Translations under genes and position numbers: made by a program
Notes under the pieces: model-generated
The model's database searches: none
What the model was told of the DNA's origin: nothing
Seen by the model: the letters and a program-made list of their open reading frames with translations, nothing else
Shown here: positions 37,101-45,419 of the stretch, piece after piece
Layout of the letters: each line of letters starts with the position of its first letter
Numbering within the stretch: position 1 is the stretch's first letter
Assembly: GCA_017630395.1 (NCBI GenBank)
Contig: JAGBVI010000005.1
Span: 1-64,000 of the forward strand
Length of the DNA stretch: 64,000 nucleotides
DNA from: Paludibacteraceae bacterium
GTDB lineage: Bacteria > Bacteroidota > Bacteroidia > Bacteroidales > Paludibacteraceae
Direction of reading: 5' to 3'

Positions 37101-38668
37101 GCCGTATCTCCTTTAATAAATATTGTAGGAGAAGCAGAAACCGTCACATAAACATCTTTAGAGTATTCACAACTAAATTTATCGACAATAACCACCTTGT
37201 AATATTGACTTTGTTCTCCTCGAGTACTAAGGGATATATCTTTAGAAATAGTATCTCCATCTTGATTCAACCAATAAAATTCATTTCCAATTCCAGAAGA
37301 AAGTACAGATAGAGATATTGGATCTCCATAACATACCTGCTGGTCTCCATCCACTGTAATCAATGGCAAATCATTCACTTGAACCGTACGAGATACAGAT
37401 TCTACACAACCATTTCCGGAGGTAATTTTTAGGGTTACCATATAACTTCCTGGTGCGCTATATATATGAGTTGGTGACTCTGCTGCGGAGGTTAGTCCAT
37501 CACCAAAGTCCCACCAATAAGCCTTAATTGTATCTCGCTCTATTGTAGAGGTACTTTCAAATTTAACGGCCAAATCACATGCACTTTTACTCTCAAAATT
37601 TGGCTTCATTTCGATGGTATTTAACACCGTATCAGCCAATAGGTTTGTACACGCTGCATCTGAACCAATCATACGGCAACAATATTTTGCACCATCCACT
37701 ATCTCTGAATAAGGGATTCTCACCTCATGAGGAGAATTAACATTTGTCTCTAATGGCAAATTATCATTACAACGATACCATTCATAACGTTCAAAACCAA
37801 TTGGAGCGGTGATGTAAGCATCATCATTACCACAATTTCGAGGAACAAGTCGGAACTGCTCCGTTTTACCCCAAAAATATCCGTACGCCTTATGACTTCC
37901 TGCTTGTTGTCTATTTCCGACATCCACCAAACAATCATTTACTTGTAATGCAATATTAACAGTATAACCAATATAAGGGGTTAAATCATAACTAACGGTT
38001 CTCCATGGTTGATAAACATACTCCTCAGGTGCTTGAGTACTTTCTACTTTAGCCTCATAACAACTCGCCGGATTTCTTAACAGCGTGGAAGAGTTAAAAC
38101 TTGCTCCTCCATTAAACGACTCACAAGGGAGAGTTACTTTATTTCCATCCGGCGACAATAATTCCACTGAAACCGAAAACGAGGGCATTTGATAAGAGGT
38201 GTGATTATCAGATGTTGGCACATGTAAAACACACGCATACTTATAAGTAAACAAGGTACTTTCCTCATTAACAACAAAACTATATGTCATTCTTTCTGCA
38301 TTGGCAGAAGCATTATTTCTACCATCTGCATAACCAGAATTTTTACCAATTTGTATTACAATCTCATCATCCGGATTAACAAGGAAACCACTACATGCAA
38401 TAATTGGATCGACAGAACCCATATCTCCAGACAATAATATACGTTCATCTGCTCTCGCTCGTGCCTCAGAGACTTCCGTCCACTTGTACTGATAATCGTA
38501 TGAGACTCCATCTTCTGTCTGCATTCTTACCGGTGTATAAAGACCCGTATAAAGTTTCCATCCGTCTAATGTCCCATTAATCTTCAAACCTGTATTCTGA
38601 GAAAAAGCTTCAATAACAAAAAAAAGACCTATCAATACAGAGCCAATAAAAAAATAAATTTTCCGCAT
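34181..38668 (-). CDS. T9SS type B surface protein with Ig-like repeats and PKD domain
   Basis: A 1,495-residue secreted protein. A signal peptide (about 1-23) is followed by a large N-terminal module to about residue 340 that includes AERMTYSFVVNEESTLFTYK and ends near TAPIGFERYEWYRCND. A PKD domain follows (YWWDFGDG, then HIYSAPGSYMVTLKI). About twelve tandem Ig-like repeats come next, each with a C-G/C-N start such as ICEGDSVSLFAIGA and a later GC. The last 87 residues, from about 1409 (FSPNGDGLNDVFKF), are the gliding-motility-type C-terminal domain that directs T9SS export (type B sorting). It is in an operon with porP/sprF and probably sits on the cell surface as an adhesin. The target is unknown. 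Confidence 0.94.
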   Translation of the reverse strand: MRKIYFFIGSVLIGLFFVIEAFSQNTGLKINGTLDGWKLYTGLYTPVRMQTEDGVSYDYQYKWTEVSEARARADERILLSGDMGSVDPIIACSGFLVNPDDEIVIQIGKNSGYADGRNNASANAERMTYSFVVNEESTLFTYKYACVLHVPTSDNHTSYQMPSFSVSVELLSPDGNKVTLPCESFNGGASFNSSTLLRNPASCYEAKVESTQAPEEYVYQPWRTVSYDLTPYIGYTVNIALQVNDCLVDVGNRQQAGSHKAYGYFWGKTEQFRLVPRNCGNDDAYITAPIGFERYEWYRCNDNLPLETNVNSPHEVRIPYSEIVDGAKYCCRMIGSDAACTNLLADTVLNTIEMKPNFESKSACDLAVKFESTSTIERDTIKAYWWDFGDGLTSAAESPTHIYSAPGSYMVTLKITSGNGCVESVSRTVQVNDLPLITVDGDQQVCYGDPISLSVLSSGIGNEFYWLNQDGDTISKDISLSTRGEQSQYYKVVIVDKFSCEYSKDVYVTVSASPTIFIKGDTAACFNTPAKLWVWGDADSYVWNTGHVGDTLHIIPQQTLEYEVTGTYTQTGCKTSKKVKVEVNPLPEIKVIGPSAICSGETATLLAEGGAEYLWQNVFMGDSFMIAPVSSDVYEVLGTDSNGCSNQAQYKLIVNNKPELILHGNQKICEGEQLSLWVEGAQTYKWDDGTLKSAVTRVPDLLTTSYWVEGTSNGCVTKLEIPVDVNPNPTVSIQGKQDICEGDSVSLFAIGAATYEWGTGETESQINKVLERGQTFYVTGTSEAGCKGNDSYVVNVHPKPKFQIDAPSTICENSEVTLKAEGVEFDCVFQWDNGFVGSQITTFISDTTQFEVIAKEISFGCSSVQSHTIATIPFPQLTYQGKTKVCRGTAVSLSVSGAYSYKWSNGSASNNFVESLEKSTSIWVEGTTSGCTSRLDIPINIIDAPYIWIDGKTNICVGDSLILLAHGADEYTWNASIHGEIFKSFPMNSSTITLTGFNSDGCSTSLTIPYTIKPRPVVGIDGPTTVCKNTTAIFSVSGDNLIQYVWSSGEMSQNVSKVVQDTLSLEVKAWDVYGCTNTKVHRVNTVDPPVVSVTGETTVCLGDELDLVASGASNYTWEKDGEILSQSGRLKYEPQGNMRITLAGGYGDCKDYKDIYIYTLPKPNINIVGDLYVCKDDSFTLVAMGADFYEWSTGDTSSTIHYSLASDANYTVIGKLLNGCSAKKDTFVKVYPDFNVSLEEVGKDGCPGLLTTVALKASGAHTYTWYSEPKISGFEGSSGGLVEPLISERTKFFVIGKNEYGCLESDSIIIDPKDYDSLNFSVKPAIIEEEDRRVHFIGYTPKECTWYWYPGDGEREIVGNEVSYEYSEYDATTTDSFLVEVKAVDDLGCEYTGSSYVYVWKDFWAPNAFSPNGDGLNDVFKFRGGEFMENFTYIIYNRLGQVLFEGKSIDDVWNGKYADGQYCPQGVYGWVVNYSSTFKGIYKEAEKKGYVTIIK

Positions 38669-39072
38669 AATAATAATTTTCTAGCAAAAAAACTTTGAAC
38701 ACCCCATACATAAACAAAAATCAAACTCTAAAAAGCCATAAAACAAACAGACATACAGCCTTACGCCTATTTCAAAATCTTTTGCAATGTGTTTTTCAAT
38801 TCAATTTTTAAGCGACCTTAAATTCTTATATTCGTATTTAAACTACATATAATCAATCTTCTATCCTAACTATAGGCCTCAAAAATCGTGCCAAATTTAA
38901 TCAATTTAAATTAATATGAAAGGATTTATAAGATTTTTTCAACGAAAATAATTATTTTTTCAACGAACATTCATTTATCCTCCGTCTTAAGATGGACTCT
39001 ATTAATTCATTTTACAAAATAATTGATAAAATCTTCCTTAAATCTTCTACTATTTATTTTGCAACTAAATGT
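38669..39072. other. intergenic region upstream of the T9SS operon
   Basis: About 400 bp, AT-rich, between the start of the T9SS protein gene and the 3' end of the M16 protease gene. I see no gene, no family A to C element and no TAnnTTTG promoter. A long leader or a non-standard promoter for the operon is possible. Confidence 0.5.
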
Positions 39073-40311
39073 TTACCTCTCTTGCCGCGAATAATTCAAA
39101 ACAAAAAAGCGAGATTCATCAAGAACCTCATTTGCAATTTCAAGAAGTTCTTTGGGTGTAATTGCCTTCAACCGCTCTTCAACATCATCTAAAGACTCAA
39201 ACCTGTCGAAATAGAGAAAACTTTTTGCCAACGAAAGGACTAAACTTTCTTTATTCTCTTGCCCAATAGCCAATTGTCCCATCAATTGTTTTACGTACCT
39301 GCTTAATTGTAGAGTGGTAAAAGATTTTTCTCTTAGTTTTTTTAACTCCTTAAAAATCAATTCTTGACAATAGTCTCTATTTTTTTCATCAGACCCGAAA
39401 TAAATAGATAATAATCCACAATCAGAATAGGATGTCAGACTGGATTCTACACTATAAACCAAACCTGCTCGTTCTCTCAATGCCAAGTTAAATTTACTGT
39501 TCATTCCAGGTCCTCCTAAAACGTTATTCAACAAATAGAGAGGCAACCTCTTATCACTATGTAAACCGTATGCATAAGCCCCCATCATTGTATGCGATTG
39601 ACTAACTCTTTTCTTGATAGTACGATAGATTGGCTGACATTCTTGGGGCACTTCTCTGCATATTGTTTTGCGTTTTTCTGGAATGGCTCCAAAATAAAGT
39701 TCAGACCACTTGACAATTTTTTTAAAATCAACATTCCCTAGAGAAAAGAAAACAATTTGATCCGTACAATAGTTGCGAGAAACAAAATTTATGGCATCTT
39801 CCGAACGATATTTCCTCAAATGTTTTGCATCTCCCAAAATATTGCGACCAATGGATGAACCATTAAAAATTAGATTTTCGAACTCATCATAAATCAATTC
39901 TGAAGGAGAATCTTTATAAGAATTAATCTCATCAATAATCACTTCCACCTCTTTAGCAATCTCATGGGAAGGAAATATAGAATGAAAAACAATATCAGAG
40001 CATAATTCCATCGCTCTTTCAAAATCAGAGGATAAAACAGTTGCATAAACAAAAGTTTCTTCTTTAGTTGTATAGGCGTTCAACTCTCCTCCAACAGAAT
40101 CTAAGCGATTAAGAATATGCCACGATTTACGCTTCTCAGTCCCTTTGAAAAGCATGTGTTCCACAAAATGAGCCATACCGGACTCTTCTATCAACTCATC
40201 TCGAGTTCCGGAATTAATCACAAACCCACAATAAGCCACAGGAGAACTATCCCACAGATTGACAACACGAATACCATTAGACAATAGGTATGTAGATACT
40301 TGTGGCTCCAT
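39073..40311 (-). CDS. M16 family zinc metalloprotease
   Basis: A 412-residue protease of the pitrilysin/insulinase family. The inverted zinc motif is at H48-F-V-E51-H52 in MAHFVEHMLFKGTEKR, and the third ligand is probably in the VEVIIDEINSYKDSP helix. The C-terminal domain has RVSQSHTMMGAYAYGLHSDK and NNVLGGPGMNSKFNLALRE, which is a strong M16 block. It resembles the mitochondrial-processing-peptidase-like (PqqL/YmxG type) single-chain proteins. There is no signal peptide, so it is probably cytoplasmic. It is 6 bp after the DUF3109 gene and in the same transcript. Confidence 0.94.
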   Translation of the reverse strand: MEPQVSTYLLSNGIRVVNLWDSSPVAYCGFVINSGTRDELIEESGMAHFVEHMLFKGTEKRKSWHILNRLDSVGGELNAYTTKEETFVYATVLSSDFERAMELCSDIVFHSIFPSHEIAKEVEVIIDEINSYKDSPSELIYDEFENLIFNGSSIGRNILGDAKHLRKYRSEDAINFVSRNYCTDQIVFFSLGNVDFKKIVKWSELYFGAIPEKRKTICREVPQECQPIYRTIKKRVSQSHTMMGAYAYGLHSDKRLPLYLLNNVLGGPGMNSKFNLALRERAGLVYSVESSLTSYSDCGLLSIYFGSDEKNRDYCQELIFKELKKLREKSFTTLQLSRYVKQLMGQLAIGQENKESLVLSLAKSFLYFDRFESLDDVEERLKAITPKELLEIANEVLDESRFFVLNYSRQER

Positions 40312-40317
40312 CCTCTT

Positions 40318-40905
40318 TTAATCTCTTTTTAAATTCTTCAATTCGTCGGCTGCTATACAAACTTTTTCATACCACTCCTCTCCAAATCTCCGAATCAGAG
40401 GTTCTTTCAAAAATTGATACAGAGGAACACCTCTCTCCTCTCCTAATGTAAAGGCTGATTTACAAACGCGCCACTTATGAATATTCAAAGCAATAGTCCC
40501 ATTCCGAAGAGGTTGCAAACGTATCGGATAGAGATGGCACGAAATGGGTTTGTAAAATTCTGACAAACCTGCTCTATAAGCCTTCTCTAAAGCACACTTA
40601 CAAACACCCTTTTCGTCAAAATAAGTAAAAACACATTCTCCGCCATTCACAATTGATGTCACTAAATCACCCTCTTCGTCGATATATGACACTCCTTGCT
40701 CTTTTATTATTTTTTTCGATTTATCAGACAAATCATCCCATACGATAGGCAACGATTTCTCTAATTCTGCTAACTCTTCCTCTTTCAATGGGGCTCCGGA
40801 ATCGCCCTCTATGCAACATTCCCCTTTGCACTTTGCTAAATCACAGCAGAACTTCATCTCAAAAAGTTCTGTTGAAATAATTGTATCGTCAATCTGAATC
40901 ATCAT
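40318..40905 (-). CDS. DUF3109 family cysteine-rich protein
   Basis: A 195-residue protein with many conserved cysteines: FCCDLAKCKGECCIEGDSG at the start, GVCKCALEKAY, ISCHLYPIRL and KWRVCKSAF in the C-terminal half. This matches the DUF3109 family, distantly related to the YkgJ Cys cluster proteins, for which metal binding (zinc or iron-sulfur) is suspected but function is unknown. The frame also runs to a TTG at 40926, but that lies in a promoter -7 box, so the ATG at 40905 is taken as start (ATG at 40902 also possible). First gene of a two-gene operon with the M16 protease. Confidence 0.85.
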   Translation of the reverse strand: MMIQIDDTIISTELFEMKFCCDLAKCKGECCIEGDSGAPLKEEELAELEKSLPIVWDDLSDKSKKIIKEQGVSYIDEEGDLVTSIVNGGECVFTYFDEKGVCKCALEKAYRAGLSEFYKPISCHLYPIRLQPLRNGTIALNIHKWRVCKSAFTLGEERGVPLYQFLKEPLIRRFGEEWYEKVCIAADELKNLKRD

Positions 40906-40923
40906 AAGCTTAAAATTATTTGA

Positions 40924-40931
40924 CAAAGGTA
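40924..40931 (-). promoter_or_regulatory. -7 promoter element of the DUF3109-M16 operon
   Basis: TACCTTTG on the minus strand, 18 bp before the ATG at 40905, matches the Bacteroidota -7 consensus. No clear -33 element was found. Confidence 0.6.
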
Positions 40932-40995
40932 ATCAATTCTTTGCAATAATATTTACGAACAACCATAAATTACGTTTTATCGTTTTTTATCTTAA

Positions 40996-41185
40996 AGGCA
41001 GGTTCTATAAATTCACTGTCTTAAATAGAAAATCATTAATCATGTAGGAATAAACTTTTTGATATATTTCGATACTTACTCTTTATCTGTCTGTCATAAT
41101 ACCTGCTCTCTGCCCTTCTTTCGCTTAACAATTTACTCAAAAAAAAAATCAGAAATTACGCAAAATAAATTGATAGACCCTCCTA
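40996..41185 (+). repeat. family B palindromic intergenic element, copy B1
   Basis: About 190 bp with inverted ends: AGGCAGGTTCTATAAATTCA on the left and, on the other strand from the right, AGGAGGGTCTATCAATTTAT. The interior holds TGCCCTTCTTTCGCTTAACA, which recurs at about 17120. It is non-coding and lies between the DUF3109 promoter and nadE. Confidence 0.65.
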
Positions 41186-41217
41186 AATACAGAAAAGGAA
41201 ATCATAATTTGCAGAAG

Positions 41218-41250
41218 TTGCCTTAAATTCTCTATTTTTTTCTAACTTTG
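41218..41250 (+). promoter_or_regulatory. promoter of nadE-topB
   Basis: TAACTTTG at 41243-41250 with a TTG at 41218-41220, a spacing of 22 bp, slightly longer than ideal. The nadE start is 14 bp downstream. Confidence 0.6.
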
Positions 41251-41264
41251 GAGGATAAAAAATA

Positions 41265-43202
41265 ATGAAAATGAAAAATTACGGATATATAAGGGTTGCT
41301 AGTGCTATACCCTCAATAAAGATTGCTGATTGTCATCATAATGCGGACAAGATTATAGAATTAATATTAAAGGCTACTAAAGAAGACGTGGAAGTTGTCT
41401 GTTTCCCGGAATTAGTATTAACCGGATATACTTGCAACGATCTATTTTTTCAATCTCATCTTTTAAATCGTGTTGAGAAAGAGTTGTTTCGCATCATGGA
41501 AGAGACAAAAAAATCAAAAATTGTTTCTATCATCGGTACCCCTCTGAGAATTAACAATAGGCTCTACAATGTAGCAGTTGTTTGTCAAGAGGGAAAAATC
41601 ATCGGGATTGTTCCCAAAAGTAATCTACAAGAGAATAGGCTAAGGAAAGAGAGTATATGGTTTTCTTCCGGGAAAGAGATAAACAATGAAAGTGTTTGGT
41701 TGGAGAATGAAGAGATTTCTTTTTCTCACAAACAAATATTCGGAAATAACGGGTTCCATTTTGCTATTGAAATTGGGAATGAAATTGGACAAAAGGACTC
41801 AATAATGTCGGAATTAGCCTTAGAAGGTGCAGACATACTTTTCAATCCCTCCGCAATCAATGACTTAGCCGGGAATTACAATTTTAATAAAAATCGTATA
41901 GCAGTTCATGCTGCAGAAAATTGCATTGGTGTAGTCTCTTCTTTCGCAGGATTTGGAGAATCAACAACTGATTTAGTATTTGGAGGCTCCGGTATAATTT
42001 ACGAAATGAACGAGATTATTGCAGAAGGAGAAAGATTTTCTATCGAAGATCAATTGGTAATTTCTGAAATTGATGTAGAGAAAATTCATCAAGAGCGTTT
42101 ATTACATTCTGAATTTAAATCTCACATCAATCAAAAGTCTATTGTTTACACAGCGACAAAAGATTCTAACCTATCAATCGGACACTTAGTCAGACCTATT
42201 ACAGCTCGTCCTTTCCACGTTGCATCAGATATAAATGAACGTTGTGAAGAGCTATTTTCCATACAAGTAAATGGATTAGCAACCCGCCTACATCACACAG
42301 GCATAAAAAGGAGTGTAATAGGGATTTCAGGCGGATTAGACTCCACTTTAGCTCTCCTAGTTGCGGTAAAAACATACGACAAACTGCAAATTTCAAGAAA
42401 AGAAATTTATGGGATAACAATGCCTGGATTTGGGACAACAGGAAGAACCTATCAGAATGCACTCCAGATGATGGAATCTCTTGGAATCTCAATTTTAGAG
42501 ATTCCTATTAAAGAGGCTTGTTTACAACATTTTAAAGACATAAACCATAATCCAGAACTCACAGACACTACATTTGAAAATGCACAAGCAAGAGAACGTA
42601 CTCAAATATTGATGGACTATTCAAATAAAATTAATGGTTTAGTGATTGGCACCGGCGATTTATCGGAAATCGCTTTAGGTTGGGCAACCTACAACGGGGA
42701 TCATATAAGCATGTACTCTGTCAACGCAAATATTCCTAAAACATTAGTACGCACCATGGTTGAATATGTCGCTAAGAATCAATTGGATAAAACAGTCCAA
42801 AAGACATTAATGGACGTTATTGCCACGCCGGTAAGTCCGGAACTTCTTCCGTGTGGAGAGGCTGGTGAAATAAAGCAAAAAACAGAAGATGTCGTGGGAC
42901 CTTACGAATTACATGACTTTTTTCTATACTATACCATTCGTTATGGTTTTGCGCCTCGAAAGATATTTTTCATGGCACAACAAGCATTAGACTACAACGA
43001 TGAAACACTTCTGAAATGGATGCGAAACTTCTTTAAAAGATTTTTCACTCAGCAGTTTAAGCGTTCTTGCATGCCAGACGGCCCTAAAGTTGGCAGTGTA
43101 GGCTTATCACCTCGCGGAGATTGGAGTATGCCAAGTGATGCGACAGCAGCAATTTGGTTGCAAGAAATAGATGATATGATTAACGAATATTCCGTAAAAT
43201 AA
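41265..43202 (+). CDS. nadE: NAD+ synthetase with degenerate glutaminase domain
   Basis: A 645-residue two-domain enzyme for the last step of NAD+ synthesis. The C-terminal synthetase domain is intact: GISGGLDSTLALL (PP-loop), MPGFGTTGRTYQNA, GTGDLSEIALGWATYNGDH and DVIATPVSPEL. The N-terminal nitrilase-like domain should release ammonia from glutamine with a Glu-Lys-Cys triad. E49 (CFPELVL) and K118 (VPKSN) are present, but where homologues have Cys-Glu-Asp the sequence reads AIEIGNEIGQ, with G171 (codon GGG) instead of Cys. The downstream AGFGESTTD block is conserved. So glutamine hydrolysis is probably lost and the enzyme may use free ammonia. It is 6 bp before topB. Confidence 0.93.
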   Translation: MKMKNYGYIRVASAIPSIKIADCHHNADKIIELILKATKEDVEVVCFPELVLTGYTCNDLFFQSHLLNRVEKELFRIMEETKKSKIVSIIGTPLRINNRLYNVAVVCQEGKIIGIVPKSNLQENRLRKESIWFSSGKEINNESVWLENEEISFSHKQIFGNNGFHFAIEIGNEIGQKDSIMSELALEGADILFNPSAINDLAGNYNFNKNRIAVHAAENCIGVVSSFAGFGESTTDLVFGGSGIIYEMNEIIAEGERFSIEDQLVISEIDVEKIHQERLLHSEFKSHINQKSIVYTATKDSNLSIGHLVRPITARPFHVASDINERCEELFSIQVNGLATRLHHTGIKRSVIGISGGLDSTLALLVAVKTYDKLQISRKEIYGITMPGFGTTGRTYQNALQMMESLGISILEIPIKEACLQHFKDINHNPELTDTTFENAQARERTQILMDYSNKINGLVIGTGDLSEIALGWATYNGDHISMYSVNANIPKTLVRTMVEYVAKNQLDKTVQKTLMDVIATPVSPELLPCGEAGEIKQKTEDVVGPYELHDFFLYYTIRYGFAPRKIFFMAQQALDYNDETLLKWMRNFFKRFFTQQFKRSCMPDGPKVGSVGLSPRGDWSMPSDATAAIWLQEIDDMINEYSVK

Positions 43203-43208
43203 AAAAAG

Positions 43209-45023
43209 ATGATAGTTTGCATAGCCGAGAAACCCAGCGTAGCAAGAGAAATTGCCAATATCTTAGGTGCTCGTTCTAAAAGGGATGGATACATAGAGGG
43301 GAATGGTTACCAAGTTACTTGGGTATATGGTCATTTATGTACTTTGAAGGAACCTCACGATTATAATCCCAATTGGAAACGTTGGTCAATCTATGATTTA
43401 CCATTAATACCGAAGCCATTTGGAATAAAATTAATTGAGAACGAAGGGTCGATTAAACAATTTAAAGTAATCGAAAATTTAGTTCAGGCTGCCGACAAAG
43501 TCATCAATTGCGGGGATGCCGGTCAAGAAGGAGAATTGATTCAACGTTGGGTATTAAAAAAGGCGCAATGCAAATGTCCTGTCGAGCGACTATGGATATC
43601 CTCATTGACTGAAGATGCGATTAAGGAAGGATTCCAAAATCTGCGTCCTGAGGCTGATTTTAACAAACTTTATGAGGCCGGAATGATGCGAGCTATCGGA
43701 GATTGGCTACTTGGAATGAATGCAACCCGACTATACACACTGAAGTATGGGCAAAATAAACAAGTTCTCTCTATCGGTCGTGTTCAAACCCCAACTTTGG
43801 CATTAATTGTAAATAGACATAAAGAGATTACCGAGTTTGTTCCTGAACAATATTGGGAATTAAAAACAATTTATCGAGACACTACATTTTCTTCAACAAA
43901 AGGGAAATTCAAGTCGGAAGAGGAGGGAAAAACCTTTTTGGAAAGTATGAGTGGTCACGAGTTTGAAGTAACAGATGTCTCTTCAAAAAAAGGGACAGAA
44001 CAAGCTCCGCGATTATTTGACTTAACATCTCTTCAGGTGGAATGCAATAAAAAATATGGAATGTCTGCCGACGACACTCTACGCACCATACAATCTCTAT
44101 ACGAAAAAAAGGTAACTACCTACCCAAGGGTTGACACCACCTATCTAAGTGATGATATCTACCCAAAGGTTGAAGGTATATTAAAAGGATTAAAATCCTA
44201 TACAGAACTTACCAATCCTATATTAGCCACTAAAATTCCTAAATCAAAAAAGATTTTTGATAATTCAAAAGTAACAGACCACCATGCTATAATTCCTACC
44301 GGAGTTTCTCCTACCGCATTAACGATGGAAGAACAGAGAGTTTTTGATTTAGTAGCACGTCGTTTTATTGCCAATTTTTATCCTATATGCATCAATTCAA
44401 CAACTACTATCTTGGGCAAAGTCAACGATATTGAGTTCAAGACATCAGGAAAGCAGATTCTTGAACCCGGGTGGAGAGTTGTTTTTTCCAAAGAAAAAGA
44501 GGAAGAAACAAGCGAGAAAGAGAAGGAAGAAGAGAAAACCTTACCTCTTTTTGAGATTGGAGAAAGAGGGGCGCACGAACCTGGATTGTTGGAACGATGG
44601 ACACAACCTCCCAAACCTTACACAGAAGCAACCTTGCTCCGCGCAATGGAAACAGCAGGAAAACAGATGGAGGATGAGGAATTGCGAGAACTAATGAAAG
44701 AGAATGGTATAGGACGCCCCTCTACGCGAGCAAATATTATAGAGACACTCTATAAAAGAAATTACATGCGTAAAGAAAAAAAGAATATTGTTCCTACAGA
44801 TACAGGTATAAGTTTAATTAATACGATAAAAAATGAACTTCTCAAATCAGCCGAGTTGACAGGACAATGGGAAAAGAGATTACGAATGATAGAACATAGT
44901 TCATACGACACAGTGACGTTTATGACGGAACTGAAAGAAATGGTTACGGGTATCATTCAATCCGTAAAATATGACAACTCGCAAAATTTCGCACTCTCAG
45001 AAAACCAAACGAATAATAAATAG
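43209..45023 (+). CDS. topB: DNA topoisomerase III
   Basis: A 604-residue type IA topoisomerase that decatenates and relaxes DNA through a single-strand break. The Toprim domain starts IAEKPSVAREIA with E7 and continues INCGDAGQEGELIQRW. The active-site tyrosine is Y305 in VTTYPRVDTTYL. Further family blocks are SIGRVQTPTLALI, VTDHHAIIPTG and the NGIGRPSTRANIIETLYKR region. The C-terminus is short and shows no zinc fingers, typical of the Bacteroidota form. An acidic stretch EEETSEKEKEEEK lies at about 433-445. It is co-transcribed with nadE. Confidence 0.95.
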   Translation: MIVCIAEKPSVAREIANILGARSKRDGYIEGNGYQVTWVYGHLCTLKEPHDYNPNWKRWSIYDLPLIPKPFGIKLIENEGSIKQFKVIENLVQAADKVINCGDAGQEGELIQRWVLKKAQCKCPVERLWISSLTEDAIKEGFQNLRPEADFNKLYEAGMMRAIGDWLLGMNATRLYTLKYGQNKQVLSIGRVQTPTLALIVNRHKEITEFVPEQYWELKTIYRDTTFSSTKGKFKSEEEGKTFLESMSGHEFEVTDVSSKKGTEQAPRLFDLTSLQVECNKKYGMSADDTLRTIQSLYEKKVTTYPRVDTTYLSDDIYPKVEGILKGLKSYTELTNPILATKIPKSKKIFDNSKVTDHHAIIPTGVSPTALTMEEQRVFDLVARRFIANFYPICINSTTTILGKVNDIEFKTSGKQILEPGWRVVFSKEKEEETSEKEKEEEKTLPLFEIGERGAHEPGLLERWTQPPKPYTEATLLRAMETAGKQMEDEELRELMKENGIGRPSTRANIIETLYKRNYMRKEKKNIVPTDTGISLINTIKNELLKSAELTGQWEKRLRMIEHSSYDTVTFMTELKEMVTGIIQSVKYDNSQNFALSENQTNNK

Positions 45024-45328
45024 AAATAATAATACGTTGGCATAATTTATTGATCCTATTAAGGATTTAAACAGGGCGAATGCAATTCGCCCCAACAGCG
45101 TAACTGAAATCAATATAATGCAAAACACATCAAAGGTGGTAATTTAGGGAGTACTTAATTATGCCAATAGGTTTTCCATTAATGTAATTTACGATTTTTG
45201 TATATAAGTGGCACATAACAAAAATATACAACATAAACGTTGAAATACTAAACGTGTTAAATATCAAGAATATATCAACTTAAAAACATATTATACTAAC
45301 AGGTAAGCAATAAATCGTATAAAACATC
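45024..45328. other. intergenic region after topB
   Basis: No gene. A short perfect palindrome GGGCGAATGCAATTCGCCC (45074-45092) lies 50 bp after topB and is followed by CAACAG; no T run follows, so it is not a classical terminator. Confidence 0.6.
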
Positions 45329-45370
45329 AATCCCGTTTTTGCAAACTTCGTATAATGCAAAAACGGGATT
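45329..45370. terminator. strong 15-bp hairpin between convergent topB and barrel gene
   Basis: A perfect inverted repeat (AATCCCGTTTTTGCA, 45329-45343, and TGCAAAAACGGGATT, 45356-45370) with a 12-base loop. It sits between convergent genes. There is no long T tract on either side, so intrinsic termination is likely but not certain. Confidence 0.6.
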
Positions 45371-45419
45371 ATCTTATAGAATGAATTTCTAAAGAAGAGT
45401 CGCCCCCCCCTGAAAAAAC

